DNA of 41,906 nt from Geoalkalibacter sp. (GCF_030605225.1 NZ_JAUWAV010000039.1:1-41906), one strand, 5' to 3'; shown: positions 31,684 to 39,642, numbered from the stretch's first letter. Numbers and translations are program-made. The notes: generated from the letters alone by a model not told the origin.

Positions 31684-32496
31684 CTAAAAAATTCCTTCAC
31701 TGACGATGACCAGATCGCCGCGGCGCAGCTCGATGTTCTGCTTGAGATCGCCCTGGCTCATGAGATCCTTGGCGTTGACGCGGATTTCCTGCATGTTGTT
31801 GCCGTCCTTGCGCAGCACCATGACGCGGTTTTCCCGCGCGAATTTGGTGAACCCGCCCGATTCGAGAATGGCGTCGAGGATGCGGATGCCCTCGCGGTAG
31901 AAGATGTATTGAGGTTTCTCCACGGCGCCCATGACGTAAATCTTCATGAGCTCGTTGTCGGGAATGTAGATCATGTCCTCGGGGCGCAGTTCCACGTCGA
32001 GGGCGATGTCGCCGCCGACGAACAGATCGTAGAAATCCACGTCGATCTTCTTGCCGTCGCGCAGCAGGTAGGCCCGCTCGAGATCGGCGCGCTGCAGATT
32101 GCCGAGCTTGGCGAGAAATTTCAGCAGCGTGGTGCGCCCGGGCAGATCAAAGGCGCCCGAGGCGGCGCCCCCCCCGAAGACATAGACCTTGTTGTTGGTG
32201 ATGCCGGTGACGGATACGGTGACGATGGGCGTCTTGACGAAGGCGGTCAACTCCTTGGTGAGCTTTTCGCTCAGTTGGGTGGGCGTGTATCCGGACGCGA
32301 CGATGTCGCCTGCCGCCGGCAGGGTGATCTTGCCGTCGGGCCGCACCGTCACCGTCGAGGAGAGCTCGGGCGCCCCCCACACGGAAATCGCCAGGCTGTC
32401 GCCGTCGCCGATGACGTAGTCGGAAACGCCGCCCTGCGCCCAGAGGGTTGGTGCAAAACAGAGAAAAACGAGGAAAAACAGGATCAGACGTTTCAT
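31684..32496 (-). CDS. Polysaccharide export protein, Wza/SLBB type (TIGR03027-like)
   Basis: This 270-residue protein starts MKRLILFFLVFLCFAPTLWA, a signal peptide. It then has the Poly_export domain 'SDYVIGDGDSLAISVWGAPELSSTVTVRPDGKITLPAAGDIVASGYTPTQLSEKL' and two SLBB-like parts ('KVYVFGGGAASGAFDLPGRTTLLKFLAKLGNLQRA' and 'KIYVMGAVEKPQYIFYREGIRILDAILESGGFT'). There is no lipobox Cys, which makes it a periplasmic or non-lipidated Wza-like protein. It would form the periplasmic channel together with the barrel at 27825. The start at 32496 is set by AGGAG 7 nt upstream and the signal peptide. REP DNA fills the gap before it. Confidence 0.94.
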   Translation of the reverse strand: MKRLILFFLVFLCFAPTLWAQGGVSDYVIGDGDSLAISVWGAPELSSTVTVRPDGKITLPAAGDIVASGYTPTQLSEKLTKELTAFVKTPIVTVSVTGITNNKVYVFGGGAASGAFDLPGRTTLLKFLAKLGNLQRADLERAYLLRDGKKIDVDFYDLFVGGDIALDVELRPEDMIYIPDNELMKIYVMGAVEKPQYIFYREGIRILDAILESGGFTKFARENRVMVLRKDGNNMQEIRVNAKDLMSQGDLKQNIELRRGDLVIVSEGIF

Positions 32497-32522
32497 AGAC
32501 AATCTCCTGAATAAATTAACAT

Positions 32523-32573
32523 GTAGGGGCGAGGCGCTGCCTCGCCCTGGGCGACCCACCGGGTCGCCCCTAC
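32523..32573. repeat. REP-like double palindrome between sugar transferase and export genes
   Basis: GTAGGGGCGAGGCGCTGCCT (the GGCGAGGC palindrome) is joined to GGCGACCCACCGGGTCGCC and CCCTAC. It is the same two words as at 22333 but in reversed order. Confidence 0.85.
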
Positions 32574-32580
32574 GAAAACC

Positions 32581-33936
32581 CTACCGCGCCCCCCGCCCGA
32601 ACAAGACGACCTTGACGGTTTCGAGCACGATGAGAATATCCATCAGAATGGAAATGTTCTTTATGTAATAGAGGTCATAGCGCAATTTTTCCAGGGCATC
32701 TTCCACGGAAGCGCCGTAGGGGTATTTCACCTGGGCCCAACCGGTGACGCCGGGCTTGACGAAGTGTCGCTTGGAATAATAGGGGATTTTCTCGGTGAGC
32801 ATGCTGACGAATTCGGGTCGTTCGGGGCGCGGGCCGACAAAGCTCATGTCGCCCTTGAGGACGTTGAAGAGCTGGGGAATTTCGTCGAGGCGCGTCTTGC
32901 GCAGAAAATGGCCGACCCGCGTCACCCGAGCGTCGTTCTTGCATGCCCAGACGGCACCGTTTTTTTCCGCGTCCTGGGTCATGCTGCGAAATTTGTACAG
33001 CATGAATTCCTTCTCGCCCTCTCCCACCCGGGTCTGGCGAAAGAAGACCGGACCTCGCGAATCAAGCTTAATGGCCAGGGCGATGAAGGGCAACAACGGC
33101 AGGGAAAGCAGTATGCCGGTAAGGCTGAAAACGATGTCGAGAATGCGTTTGTAACAGCGAATGAAGCGCGTGACGCGAAAACCATTGGAAAAGATGAACC
33201 AGCTTGGATTGATGTTTTCGACCAGCAGCTTTCCGGTCAACTGTTCATAGAAATTGAGGGCATCGATGATTTCGACGCCGCTGAGCTTGCAGCGCAGGAT
33301 TTCCCGCACCGGAAGCACCCCCCGGCGCTCGGCCAGGGACACGATGATCTTATGCGCCTTGATGCGCCTGACGGTCTCATAGAGGTCGTCGATGCTGCCG
33401 ACGATGCTGGTTTCGGGAACGCAGACCGCTTCCTTGTCGGGGCGGATGTAGCCGGCAAACACATAGTTGTGGCGCACGCTGGGGATGATTTCCTCGATTT
33501 TCTGGCCCAGGGTGCCGTTGCCGAGGATGACCACGCGCTGGGCGATGCCGGGGAAACTGAGCAGCATGCCGTGGCAGCGGTGCCAGATGAACTGCCCCGC
33601 CCCAAAGAAGCCCAGGGCCAGCAGGAGAATGCCGCGCCCCACATGAATGTCGGGGAAGATGTAATAAAGGGCGGAGAGTGCGACAAACCCGATGGCCAGG
33701 GAGACGAGAATCCTGACGCCGGTCTCGGTTTTTCTGAATTCCCGCTCGCCGCTGTACAATTCGACGAAAAAGCCGCACAGCAACATGACCAGCGAAAAAA
33801 CCGTCACTTCCGACCAGTCAAGGCTGAATCCGCCGCGATCGGTGAAACCGCCCAGACGAGCCAGCGTCGCCAAAACCAGGGCATTGGCGGCCAGCAACAC
33901 ATCAACCAGCAAAAGGATTCCCAACGACTTGCTCAT
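32581..33936 (-). CDS. Polyprenyl-phosphate sugar-1-phosphate transferase (exopolysaccharide initiating enzyme)
   Basis: This 451-residue membrane protein has several N-terminal helices (to about 125), a NAD-like region 'VVILGNGTLGQKIEEII', a further helix at about 280-300 ('LDIVFSLTGILLSLPLLPFIALAI'), and the WbaP/PglC-type catalytic domain: 'YKFRSMTQDA', 'GHFLRKTRLDEIPQLFNVLKG', 'MSFVGPRPERPEF' and 'KPGVTGWAQV'. The family attaches the first sugar phosphate to undecaprenyl phosphate. The arrangement matches the exosortase-linked EpsB2/TIGR03013 group. A 17-nt gap follows the PrsT stop. It starts the repeat-unit assembly for which the GT4/GT2 enzymes supply later steps. Confidence 0.94.
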   Translation of the reverse strand: MSKSLGILLLVDVLLAANALVLATLARLGGFTDRGGFSLDWSEVTVFSLVMLLCGFFVELYSGEREFRKTETGVRILVSLAIGFVALSALYYIFPDIHVGRGILLLALGFFGAGQFIWHRCHGMLLSFPGIAQRVVILGNGTLGQKIEEIIPSVRHNYVFAGYIRPDKEAVCVPETSIVGSIDDLYETVRRIKAHKIIVSLAERRGVLPVREILRCKLSGVEIIDALNFYEQLTGKLLVENINPSWFIFSNGFRVTRFIRCYKRILDIVFSLTGILLSLPLLPFIALAIKLDSRGPVFFRQTRVGEGEKEFMLYKFRSMTQDAEKNGAVWACKNDARVTRVGHFLRKTRLDEIPQLFNVLKGDMSFVGPRPERPEFVSMLTEKIPYYSKRHFVKPGVTGWAQVKYPYGASVEDALEKLRYDLYYIKNISILMDILIVLETVKVVLFGRGAR

Positions 33937-33953
33937 TCAAACCCCGTCCTTGA

Positions 33954-36605
33954 CTACATTTTTTTCAAGCGATCCAATAAATCACGTGCGCTGGCCTGCT
34001 CGGGGAAATCCCCCTTGCCCAGCGATTGTTCAAGAACCTGCACGGCCAACTCGGCCTCGCCGAGATCCTTGTAGACCTGAGCCAGGTGAAACAGCACCGT
34101 GCCATTGTCGGGCAGGCTTTTCGCGGCTGCTTCGAGCAGCGGACGGGCCCGGTCGGACTGGCCGTTGCGGTAGAACGCGTAACCCAGGGTGTCCATGACG
34201 GCGGGCTCCGTCGGCGCCAGGCGAAAGGCGCGCATGGCGTAGTCAAGACCGTCCTTGGGTTGCTTCTGCTGATCGATGAGCAGGTAGGCCAGATCGTTCA
34301 AGGCGGGAACATAATTGGGGTTGATTTCAACGGCGGCCTTGAGCAGGCGGGCCGCCTCACTGAAGTTACCAACCTGATGGTGAATGGAAGCCTTGGCGTA
34401 GAGCGCCGGGAAAAAGTCGGGAGTCTCGGCAAGGATGCCGTCGTACACGGCAAGGGCCTTGTCCTGCTGCTTTTGCCCGAGCAGCAAAGCGGCCTTGTTC
34501 ATCGCCAGGGGCTTGGCATCCTTGACCTTGGCCATGCCTTCATCCAGGGTCGTTAGGGCCTGTTCGGGGCGATTGGTGGCGGCGTAAACGGCGGTCAGAA
34601 GCAGATAGCCTTGCGGCGCCTCGGGGGAGGAGGCGATCAGCCCCTTGCTCAGATCGACGGCTTCCTCGCCGCGGCCGGCCTGCACCAGGGCCTGGGCCAG
34701 CAGGGGGTTGCCCTTGTCGGGACTGATCTTCGCGAGAGCCTGAAAATCCGTCACGGCGGAGGAAAAATCCTGGCGCATGCCGTGGATCTTGCCGCGCAGT
34801 TCGAGCAGCAGCGGATCATTGGGCGCTTTTGCCAACCCCTCGCTTACGACGGAGAGCGCCTGGGGCTGTTCATTGCGCCGCAGCAGGTTGTAGGCGTAAG
34901 CCAGGGTGCCACGCACCCCATCGACCTCGATGGCTTTCTTGAAGGTCTCGACGGCCTGCGCGCGCTGATCCATCTGATCCCGGGTATTGGCCGCGAGAAT
35001 CAACGCCTGGAAATTCTTCGGGTCGCGCGCCAGAATGCCTTCATATTCGGCGAGGGCCTTGGCCGGCTCGGCCTTGGCCAGATGATAGATCCCAAGAGAG
35101 AAATAGGGAGAGAGAAAGCCTGGATTGGATTTTTTCGCCTGCTCCAGGGCCGCCACTCCGGCGTCGAACTGTTGCATTTGGAAATGAAGGTTGGCCAACT
35201 GGTAATGGATGAAGGCATCCTCCTCGCGCCCGGACAAGCCTTCCTTGAGGGATTCAACGGCCTTTTGCGGCTGTCCCTGGCGCACGTACAGCAGCGCCAG
35301 GGCAAAGCGGCTTTCCAGAGCCTCGGGGTTGGCGCGAACCGCGTCGATCATGGCTTTTTCGGCGCTTTGCAGATCGCCCATGCCGAAACTCACCGCCCCT
35401 TTTTTCAGATGGACGGAGGACAGGCTGGGATCAAGGCGAATAGCCTGCTCGAAACTGGCCATGCCCTCGTCGAAGCGTCCCTTCATGATCAGGGCGCTGC
35501 CGAGAATATTGTGCGCCCAGGCGTTGCGCGGATCACTGACCACCGCCGTCTGGGCCTGGAAAATGGCATCATCGACGCGCTTCTGCAGCAGCAGGGTCGA
35601 GGCGGCCATCATGCGCGCGAGGGTGAAATCGGGATTGAGATCAAGGGCGCGGTTGAATTCGCTCAGGGCCAGTTCGTATTTGCCGAGGCGATACTGGCAA
35701 AGTCCGAGAAAATAATGACTTTGCAGATTGCTCCCCTGGGCGAGGGAGCGCTGGAAGGATTCAGCGGCCCTGTCATAGTCGCCCTTCTGATAATAGACCA
35801 GGCCGCGCAGCTGATGCCCCTGGGGCCGGTTGGGATGCTTGGCGACCAGGTCCTCGGCATATTTGGACCCTTCTTCGAGATTGCCCTCATTGAGGCTGAG
35901 CAGACCGACCTGATAAAGAGCTTCCGCATCCCGCGCGTCGATGGCCAGCACCTTCTTCCAAACCTCAAGACTTTCCTCGGTCCGGCCTTGGGCCGTAAAG
36001 AGATTGGCCATCAGCACAAACGCCCGCTTATCGGTGGGATGAAGCTCCGTGGCGGTTTTGAGAATGGGCAGGGCCTCATCGACCCGACCCTCGGCGAGAT
36101 GAACCGAAACCAGTCCGAGATAGGCATGGAGATATTGCGGATCAAGCTCCCGGGCCTTGGCAAAGGCTTCCAGCGCTTGGGGAAACTCTTTTTTCACCAG
36201 GTAGGCGCGGCCCTTGATGACCAGGGCTTCCGCCGTCGGCGGCTGGGATTTGAGGTAGTTTTCGATCAGCGCGAGGGCTTCCTCGTGCCGGTCGGTTTCG
36301 ATGTACGCCTTGGCCAGAAGGGCATCGAGCTCGACGTTGGATGGATCCTGCAGCTTGACCTTTTGCAATTCCCGCTCGGCCTGCTCGTATTTATCCGTCG
36401 CCAGATAACCCTTGGCCAGTTGATAGCGCGCCTCGACAAAGTTCGGATCCTTTTCCAGGGCATTGCGAAAAAGAACGATGCCGCCGTTGACATTGCCCTC
36501 CTGGGTGAGCTTGATGCCTTCCTGCAGCATCTCCTCCTTGCTCTTGCTTCCGCAGGCGAACAGAAGCAGGCTCATCAAAAAAAGCACCAGAAATTTGTTA
36601 AGCAA
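33954..36605 (-). CDS. prsT: PEP-CTERM/XrtA-system TPR lipoprotein (PrsT-like)
   Basis: This protein of about 883 residues is built of some twenty tetratricopeptide repeats, e.g. 'PNFVEARYQLAKGYLATDKYEQAERELQKV'. The N-terminus 'LNKFLVLFLMSLLLFACGSKS' is a lipoprotein signal with Cys18 as the lipidated residue. I chose the TTG at 36605 because GGAGG stands 9 nt before it and the signal begins there; an ATG-type start 11 codons earlier lies inside the upstream gene. The start overlaps the upstream pseudo-receiver gene by 8 nt, so the pair is coupled. TPR lipoproteins of this type (TIGR02917) sit at the head of exosortase polysaccharide loci and probably scaffold the export complex in the periplasm. 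Confidence 0.92.
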   Translation of the reverse strand: MLNKFLVLFLMSLLLFACGSKSKEEMLQEGIKLTQEGNVNGGIVLFRNALEKDPNFVEARYQLAKGYLATDKYEQAERELQKVKLQDPSNVELDALLAKAYIETDRHEEALALIENYLKSQPPTAEALVIKGRAYLVKKEFPQALEAFAKARELDPQYLHAYLGLVSVHLAEGRVDEALPILKTATELHPTDKRAFVLMANLFTAQGRTEESLEVWKKVLAIDARDAEALYQVGLLSLNEGNLEEGSKYAEDLVAKHPNRPQGHQLRGLVYYQKGDYDRAAESFQRSLAQGSNLQSHYFLGLCQYRLGKYELALSEFNRALDLNPDFTLARMMAASTLLLQKRVDDAIFQAQTAVVSDPRNAWAHNILGSALIMKGRFDEGMASFEQAIRLDPSLSSVHLKKGAVSFGMGDLQSAEKAMIDAVRANPEALESRFALALLYVRQGQPQKAVESLKEGLSGREEDAFIHYQLANLHFQMQQFDAGVAALEQAKKSNPGFLSPYFSLGIYHLAKAEPAKALAEYEGILARDPKNFQALILAANTRDQMDQRAQAVETFKKAIEVDGVRGTLAYAYNLLRRNEQPQALSVVSEGLAKAPNDPLLLELRGKIHGMRQDFSSAVTDFQALAKISPDKGNPLLAQALVQAGRGEEAVDLSKGLIASSPEAPQGYLLLTAVYAATNRPEQALTTLDEGMAKVKDAKPLAMNKAALLLGQKQQDKALAVYDGILAETPDFFPALYAKASIHHQVGNFSEAARLLKAAVEINPNYVPALNDLAYLLIDQQKQPKDGLDYAMRAFRLAPTEPAVMDTLGYAFYRNGQSDRARPLLEAAAKSLPDNGTVLFHLAQVYKDLGEAELAVQVLEQSLGKGDFPEQASARDLLDRLKKM

Positions 36606-36975
36606 GGTCGCATCCTCCCTGTTTAGAAGCCTCACCATGAAACATCTCTCCTATGACCCCAATAAAATGTTCAAAATCCAAGGGCTTGATCAGACAACGG
36701 CAGACCTTGAAATGCTCAAGAGCCTCACTGATTTCTCGATTGAAAAAATCGCTGAGGACCAGAACCGGCGTACCCGCGTTCCTGATTTTTTCCGCAAAGG
36801 TTTCGGCAATGGGATAGCTGGCGATGACCAGTCCGAATTCTTGCCAGCGCGAAAGTGTAGCAGAAATTTTGTTGGTTTCCGGAATTTCGGGAGCAAATCC
36901 CTCCCGCTCGAGAATGGCGCGACAAACACGGGAAAAGTTGTGGTCATCAAGAACGAGAATTTTTTTTGAATCCAT
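36598..36975 (-). CDS. Degenerate receiver-domain protein (pseudo-receiver)
   Basis: This 125-residue stand-alone domain starts MDSKKILVLDDHNFSRVCRAI. It keeps the acidic pair D10/D11, Ser75 ('VLVLSDFF') and Lys97 ('CLIKPLDF') of response-regulator receivers. The phospho-acceptor strand reads 'FGLVIASYP', where the Asp is replaced by Ala/Ser (A52/S53), so ordinary phosphorylation is unlikely. It may be a protein-binding module controlling PrsT or the regulator. The start was chosen at the canonical first strand, with a GGGAG site 11 nt upstream; the frame extends 23 codons across a sigma-54 promoter and is not coding there. It overlaps the PrsT start by 8 nt. Confidence 0.82.
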   Translation of the reverse strand: MDSKKILVLDDHNFSRVCRAILEREGFAPEIPETNKISATLSRWQEFGLVIASYPIAETFAEKIRNAGTPVLVLSDFFNREISEALEHFKVCRCLIKPLDFEHFIGVIGEMFHGEASKQGGCDLA

Positions 36976-37026
36976 GGCCCGTTCTGCTCCCGGCAAACGT
37001 CGCGAATACACTTCGCCCAGACCAGG

Positions 37027-37044
37027 AGCAAATACAGTGCCCAA
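37027..37044 (-). promoter_or_regulatory. Sigma-54 (-24/-12) promoter of the pseudo-receiver/prsT operon
   Basis: On the minus strand the sequence reads TTGGGCACTGTATTTGCT. The GG (37041-37040) and GC (37029-37028) elements are exactly 10 nt apart, as required for RpoN, and GGCAC matches the consensus. It lies about 50 bp upstream of the pseudo-receiver ATG. The GAFTGA-bearing activator encoded immediately upstream is the natural candidate regulator. Confidence 0.72.
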
Positions 37045-37192
37045 TCGTCAAACCAATGAAATCACTTGATTTTGCCGTTTCAAGGCGCGCGAACTTCGGA
37101 AAGTTGTGCCCAATAGAAACACCAGACACGCGTCGCCCCTGTATCCATCAGAAACACTCTTGGTAACATGCTGAGATTAAACGATATTTTCT

Positions 37193-37207
37193 GTACCCTT
37201 CGGATAC
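37193..37207. promoter_or_regulatory. Candidate upstream activator site
   Basis: GTACCCTTCGGATAC is an imperfect inverted repeat (GTAnCC-TTC-GGnTAC) about 150 bp upstream of the -24 element, the usual distance for an NtrC-type enhancer site. No second copy with this exact core was found by eye near 39.5 kb, so the call is weak. Confidence 0.35.
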
Positions 37208-37277
37208 ACCCACAAAAAGGGAGGGAACAAGGAATGGGCGCCGAATTCGCCCCGGCGAAGCGGAATGGCTCTGAGCC

Positions 37278-38630
37278 TCAGGACAGGCCCAAATCAGATA
37301 AACGCTTGTAGAGTGCCTTACGCGAGATGCCGAGCATACGGGCCGCCTCGGATTTGTTGCCGGCGCAGCGCGTCAGAACCTCCCTTACGGCATCGTGCTC
37401 AAGTTCACGCATGGTTTTGACCCGGTCGTCGGCAACCTTGCCGACCCCCTGCCCCAGGATCTCTTCCGGCAGCGTGCGTGCGCCTATTTCAGGGCCGCGG
37501 GTCAAGACCACCGCGCGCTCAATGACATTGCGCAACTGGCGGATGTTGCCCGGCCAGGAGTAGCCCTGCAGGATCTCCATGGCCTCATCGGAGAGACGGA
37601 GCATCTTGCCCTCACGCGCGCAGAACTCGCGCAGGAACTCGGCGACGAGCAGAGGGAGGTCCTGCCGGCGCTGCCGCAGGGGCGGCACGGTGATCTGCAC
37701 GACATTCAGGCGATAGTAAAGATCCTGGCGAAAAAGACCCTTTTTGATCTCGCTCGGCAGATCACGGTTGGTCGAGGAGATCAGCCGGAAATGGACGCTG
37801 ATCTTTTCGTTGCTGCCCAGCCGTTCGATCTCTCGTTCCTGCAAAACGCGCAGCAGCTTGGCCTGCACCGAAAGGTCAAGCTCCCCGATTTCATCGAGAA
37901 ACAGAGTACCTCCTGCCGCCTGCTCGACACGGCCGATCCGCCGCGCCGACGCGCCGGTGAAGGCGCCTTTTTCATAGCCGAACAATTCGGATTCGATCAA
38001 CTCGCGGGGGATGGCGGCACAATTGACGGCGACAAAAGGCTTGCTCGCCCAAACGCCGCCGCAATGCAGGGAGCGGGCGATCATCTCCTTGCCGGTTCCC
38101 GTTTCTCCGCAGATGAGCACACTGCTTTCCGAATCGCGCACCGCATCCACGATATCGAGAATCTTGCGTACCTCGGGGTCGTTGCCGATCAGGCGGAAAT
38201 CCTTGCGTTCATCGGCCAGGCGCCGTTTGAGCTCGGAGAGTTCGCGCTTGAGGCGCCGCTGCTCGACGGCGCGACTGAGGATGCCCTTGAGATTGAGGTA
38301 ATCAGGGGGCTTGATGAAATAATAAAAGGCACCGCGCGTCATGGCTTCGACAGCCGACTCGACGGTGCCGTAGGCGGTGAGAAAAATAACCGGGATATCC
38401 GGATGATCCTTGGCGAGAATTCCGAACAGATCCATGCCGCTGAGACCGGGCATTTTCATGTCGGTGATCACCGCGTCGAAGTCGATTTCCTTAAAGCGGG
38501 GCAGCGCCGCCTCCACGGAACCGGCGGTCAGTACACGATAGCCCGCTTCTCCCATGATGGCGGCCAGCACCCTGAGGGCGTTCGGCTCGTCATCGACAAT
38601 CAGTACGGTTCCCTTGTCCTGTGATGCCAT
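37278..38630 (-). CDS. NtrC-family sigma-54 response regulator (PrsR-like)
   Basis: This 450-residue activator starts MASQDKGTVLIVDDEPNALRVL. The receiver has phospho-Asp D57 ('ITDMKMPG'), T85 and K107 ('FIKPPD'). The AAA+ domain carries Walker A 'GETGTGKE' (175-182), the RpoN-contact loop 'GAFTGA' (222-227), Walker B 'GGTLFLDEIGELDL' and sensor 'STNRDL'. A Fis-type HTH ends the protein ('NKSEAARMLGISRKALYKRLSDLGLS'). It would activate the -24/-12 promoters found at 37027 and 39426. PrsR/PrsK pairs regulate exosortase loci, but no histidine kinase gene lies in this window, so the input is unknown. The gap from the acyltransferase stop is 14 bp, which suggests co-transcription. Confidence 0.93.
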   Translation of the reverse strand: MASQDKGTVLIVDDEPNALRVLAAIMGEAGYRVLTAGSVEAALPRFKEIDFDAVITDMKMPGLSGMDLFGILAKDHPDIPVIFLTAYGTVESAVEAMTRGAFYYFIKPPDYLNLKGILSRAVEQRRLKRELSELKRRLADERKDFRLIGNDPEVRKILDIVDAVRDSESSVLICGETGTGKEMIARSLHCGGVWASKPFVAVNCAAIPRELIESELFGYEKGAFTGASARRIGRVEQAAGGTLFLDEIGELDLSVQAKLLRVLQEREIERLGSNEKISVHFRLISSTNRDLPSEIKKGLFRQDLYYRLNVVQITVPPLRQRRQDLPLLVAEFLREFCAREGKMLRLSDEAMEILQGYSWPGNIRQLRNVIERAVVLTRGPEIGARTLPEEILGQGVGKVADDRVKTMRELEHDAVREVLTRCAGNKSEAARMLGISRKALYKRLSDLGLS

Positions 38631-38644
38631 CGTCTCCCAATCAA

Positions 38645-39364
38645 TCAGATGGCAACTGGCAACTCCCGCTGCGGCAAGGTGCAGGTCCGCAAAGCCAGCG
38701 CTCGTTGATAAATCGTCAATAACTCGTCATTGCCGCCAAGAATCTCTTCCACCCGCCCGAAGTAAGGACGACGCAGGCCATGATAATCGATTTCCGGCCC
38801 GATGGGTTCAAAAACTATCTTACGGCGCTTGAGCAGAACGTACAGTCCCTTGGCCATTCCCACGGACCAGTGGGTGAAGCCTTCACGGCCGCTGTATTCG
38901 CAGATCTTGCGAATGATCCCCAGGACGATGTCGTTTTCGCTGTCGCGTCGTTCACTCTCGACGCCGGCGGTCGCCGTAGGCAAAAAAGCGCTCTCGCTGT
39001 ACATCAGATTATCGCCCGCGCGGCGGCGATACTCCTTGCTCACCGCAAGGCGGGAAATCTCGCAGGCTGTCTTCAGAAGCTCCGGAGGAATCGCACGATC
39101 CATCCGCATGTTTTTTTGGATGGGAAAACCCAGCGCCTCTGCATAAGGAATCAACCGTCCCGTCCCGATGATGGCCCCGGTCTCTCGTCGAAACGCACCG
39201 ATCTGCACCGCCTGCAAATCATAAGCGTCGGTTTCGATGCCCAGGGGATGATCCTCGGGGCGCTCGAAGCCCCATTCTTCAACGTATACCTTGTACCTCA
39301 ACCTGTAGATCTCGGCAATGCGCGGGTCGTTTTTTTTAATTTCGCGGAAATCGAAATAGTCCAT
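38645..39364 (-). CDS. Exosortase-associated acyltransferase (LuxI-like, TIGR03694-like)
   Basis: This 239-residue GNAT-fold protein starts MDYFDFREIKKNDPRIAEIY. It has the autoinducer-synthase-like N-terminus 'YRLRYKVYVEEWGFERPEDHPLGIETDAYD' and 'AIIGTGRLIPYAEALGFPIQKN', then 'CEISRLAVSKEYRRRAGDN' and 'THWSVGMAKGLYVLLKRRKIVFEPIGPEIDYHG'. Members of TIGR03694 accompany exosortase loci and resemble acyl-homoserine-lactone synthases; their substrate is unknown. AAGGAG stands 8 nt before the ATG at 39364, and the frame extends 26 codons further through the promoter region. It is transcribed from a sigma-54 promoter and followed by the regulator gene, so a feedback or signalling role is an attractive but unproven idea. 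Confidence 0.88.
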   Translation of the reverse strand: MDYFDFREIKKNDPRIAEIYRLRYKVYVEEWGFERPEDHPLGIETDAYDLQAVQIGAFRRETGAIIGTGRLIPYAEALGFPIQKNMRMDRAIPPELLKTACEISRLAVSKEYRRRAGDNLMYSESAFLPTATAGVESERRDSENDIVLGIIRKICEYSGREGFTHWSVGMAKGLYVLLKRRKIVFEPIGPEIDYHGLRRPYFGRVEEILGGNDELLTIYQRALALRTCTLPQRELPVAI

Positions 39365-39425
39365 GGCGGGATCTCCTTGGTCGGGCGGCGTCGAGAACGG
39401 GGCGCGGGCAACACAGAAAGAAAGC

Positions 39426-39442
39426 TGCAATTTGCCGACCAA
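39426..39442 (-). promoter_or_regulatory. Sigma-54 (-24/-12) promoter of the acyltransferase/regulator operon
   Basis: On the minus strand TTGGTCGGCAAATTGCA has GG at 39440-39439 and GC at 39428-39427 with exactly 10 nt between, and the TTGCA box matches the RpoN consensus. The start codon is about 60 bp downstream, preceded by AAGGAG. If real, the activator gene is driven by the factor class it serves. Confidence 0.68.
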
Positions 39443-39560
39443 TAATTTAAAAACTTTAACTTATCAGGACGCCATAGGGAAAAAAGTAAGAATATGAGTC
39501 ATTTCAAGAATATACAGAAATGTTGCGTGGCGCGGATTTGGAACCGACCAGGAATAGCAC

Positions 39561-39575
39561 ATGCCGTGACGGCAT
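39561..39575. promoter_or_regulatory. Palindrome upstream of the acyltransferase promoter
   Basis: ATGCCGTGACGGCAT is a perfect inverted repeat with 7-bp arms around a single G, about 120 bp upstream of the -24 element. That distance suits an enhancer for a sigma-54 activator. The rest of the 296-bp gap (39365-39660) holds the promoter and a terminator only. Confidence 0.5.
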
Positions 39576-39600
39576 TTGGCGTCAATCCAGTGACCATTTA

Positions 39601-39642
39601 CGACAAAAAGGGGACCCGATATCCCAGGCCCCCTTTTTGTCG
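39601..39642 (-). terminator. Strong intrinsic terminator of the DUF11 protein gene
   Basis: CGACAAAAAGGGG (39601-39613) and its perfect complement CCCCTTTTTGTCG (39630-39642) form a 13-bp stem with an A-run before and a T-run after. It is placed 19 bp beyond the stop at 39661. The symmetrical A/T tracts would let it work in both directions. Confidence 0.88.

Larger units (their letters stand above)
36976..37277. other. 302-bp regulatory intergenic region
   Basis: No gene is seen here. It contains the -24/-12 promoter at 37027-37044, a second TTGGGCAC box (37107-37114) without a matching -12, an inverted repeat GTACCCTTCGGATAC, and a GC-rich inverted repeat near 37234-37252 (GGGCGCCGAATTCGCCC) just past the regulator's stop that lacks a T-run. 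Confidence 0.6.

Noticed and set aside
37234-37252. GC-rich inverted repeat past the regulator gene as an intrinsic terminator
   Set aside because: The short stem is not followed by a run of T on the transcribed strand; read-through or Rho-dependent ending is possible.
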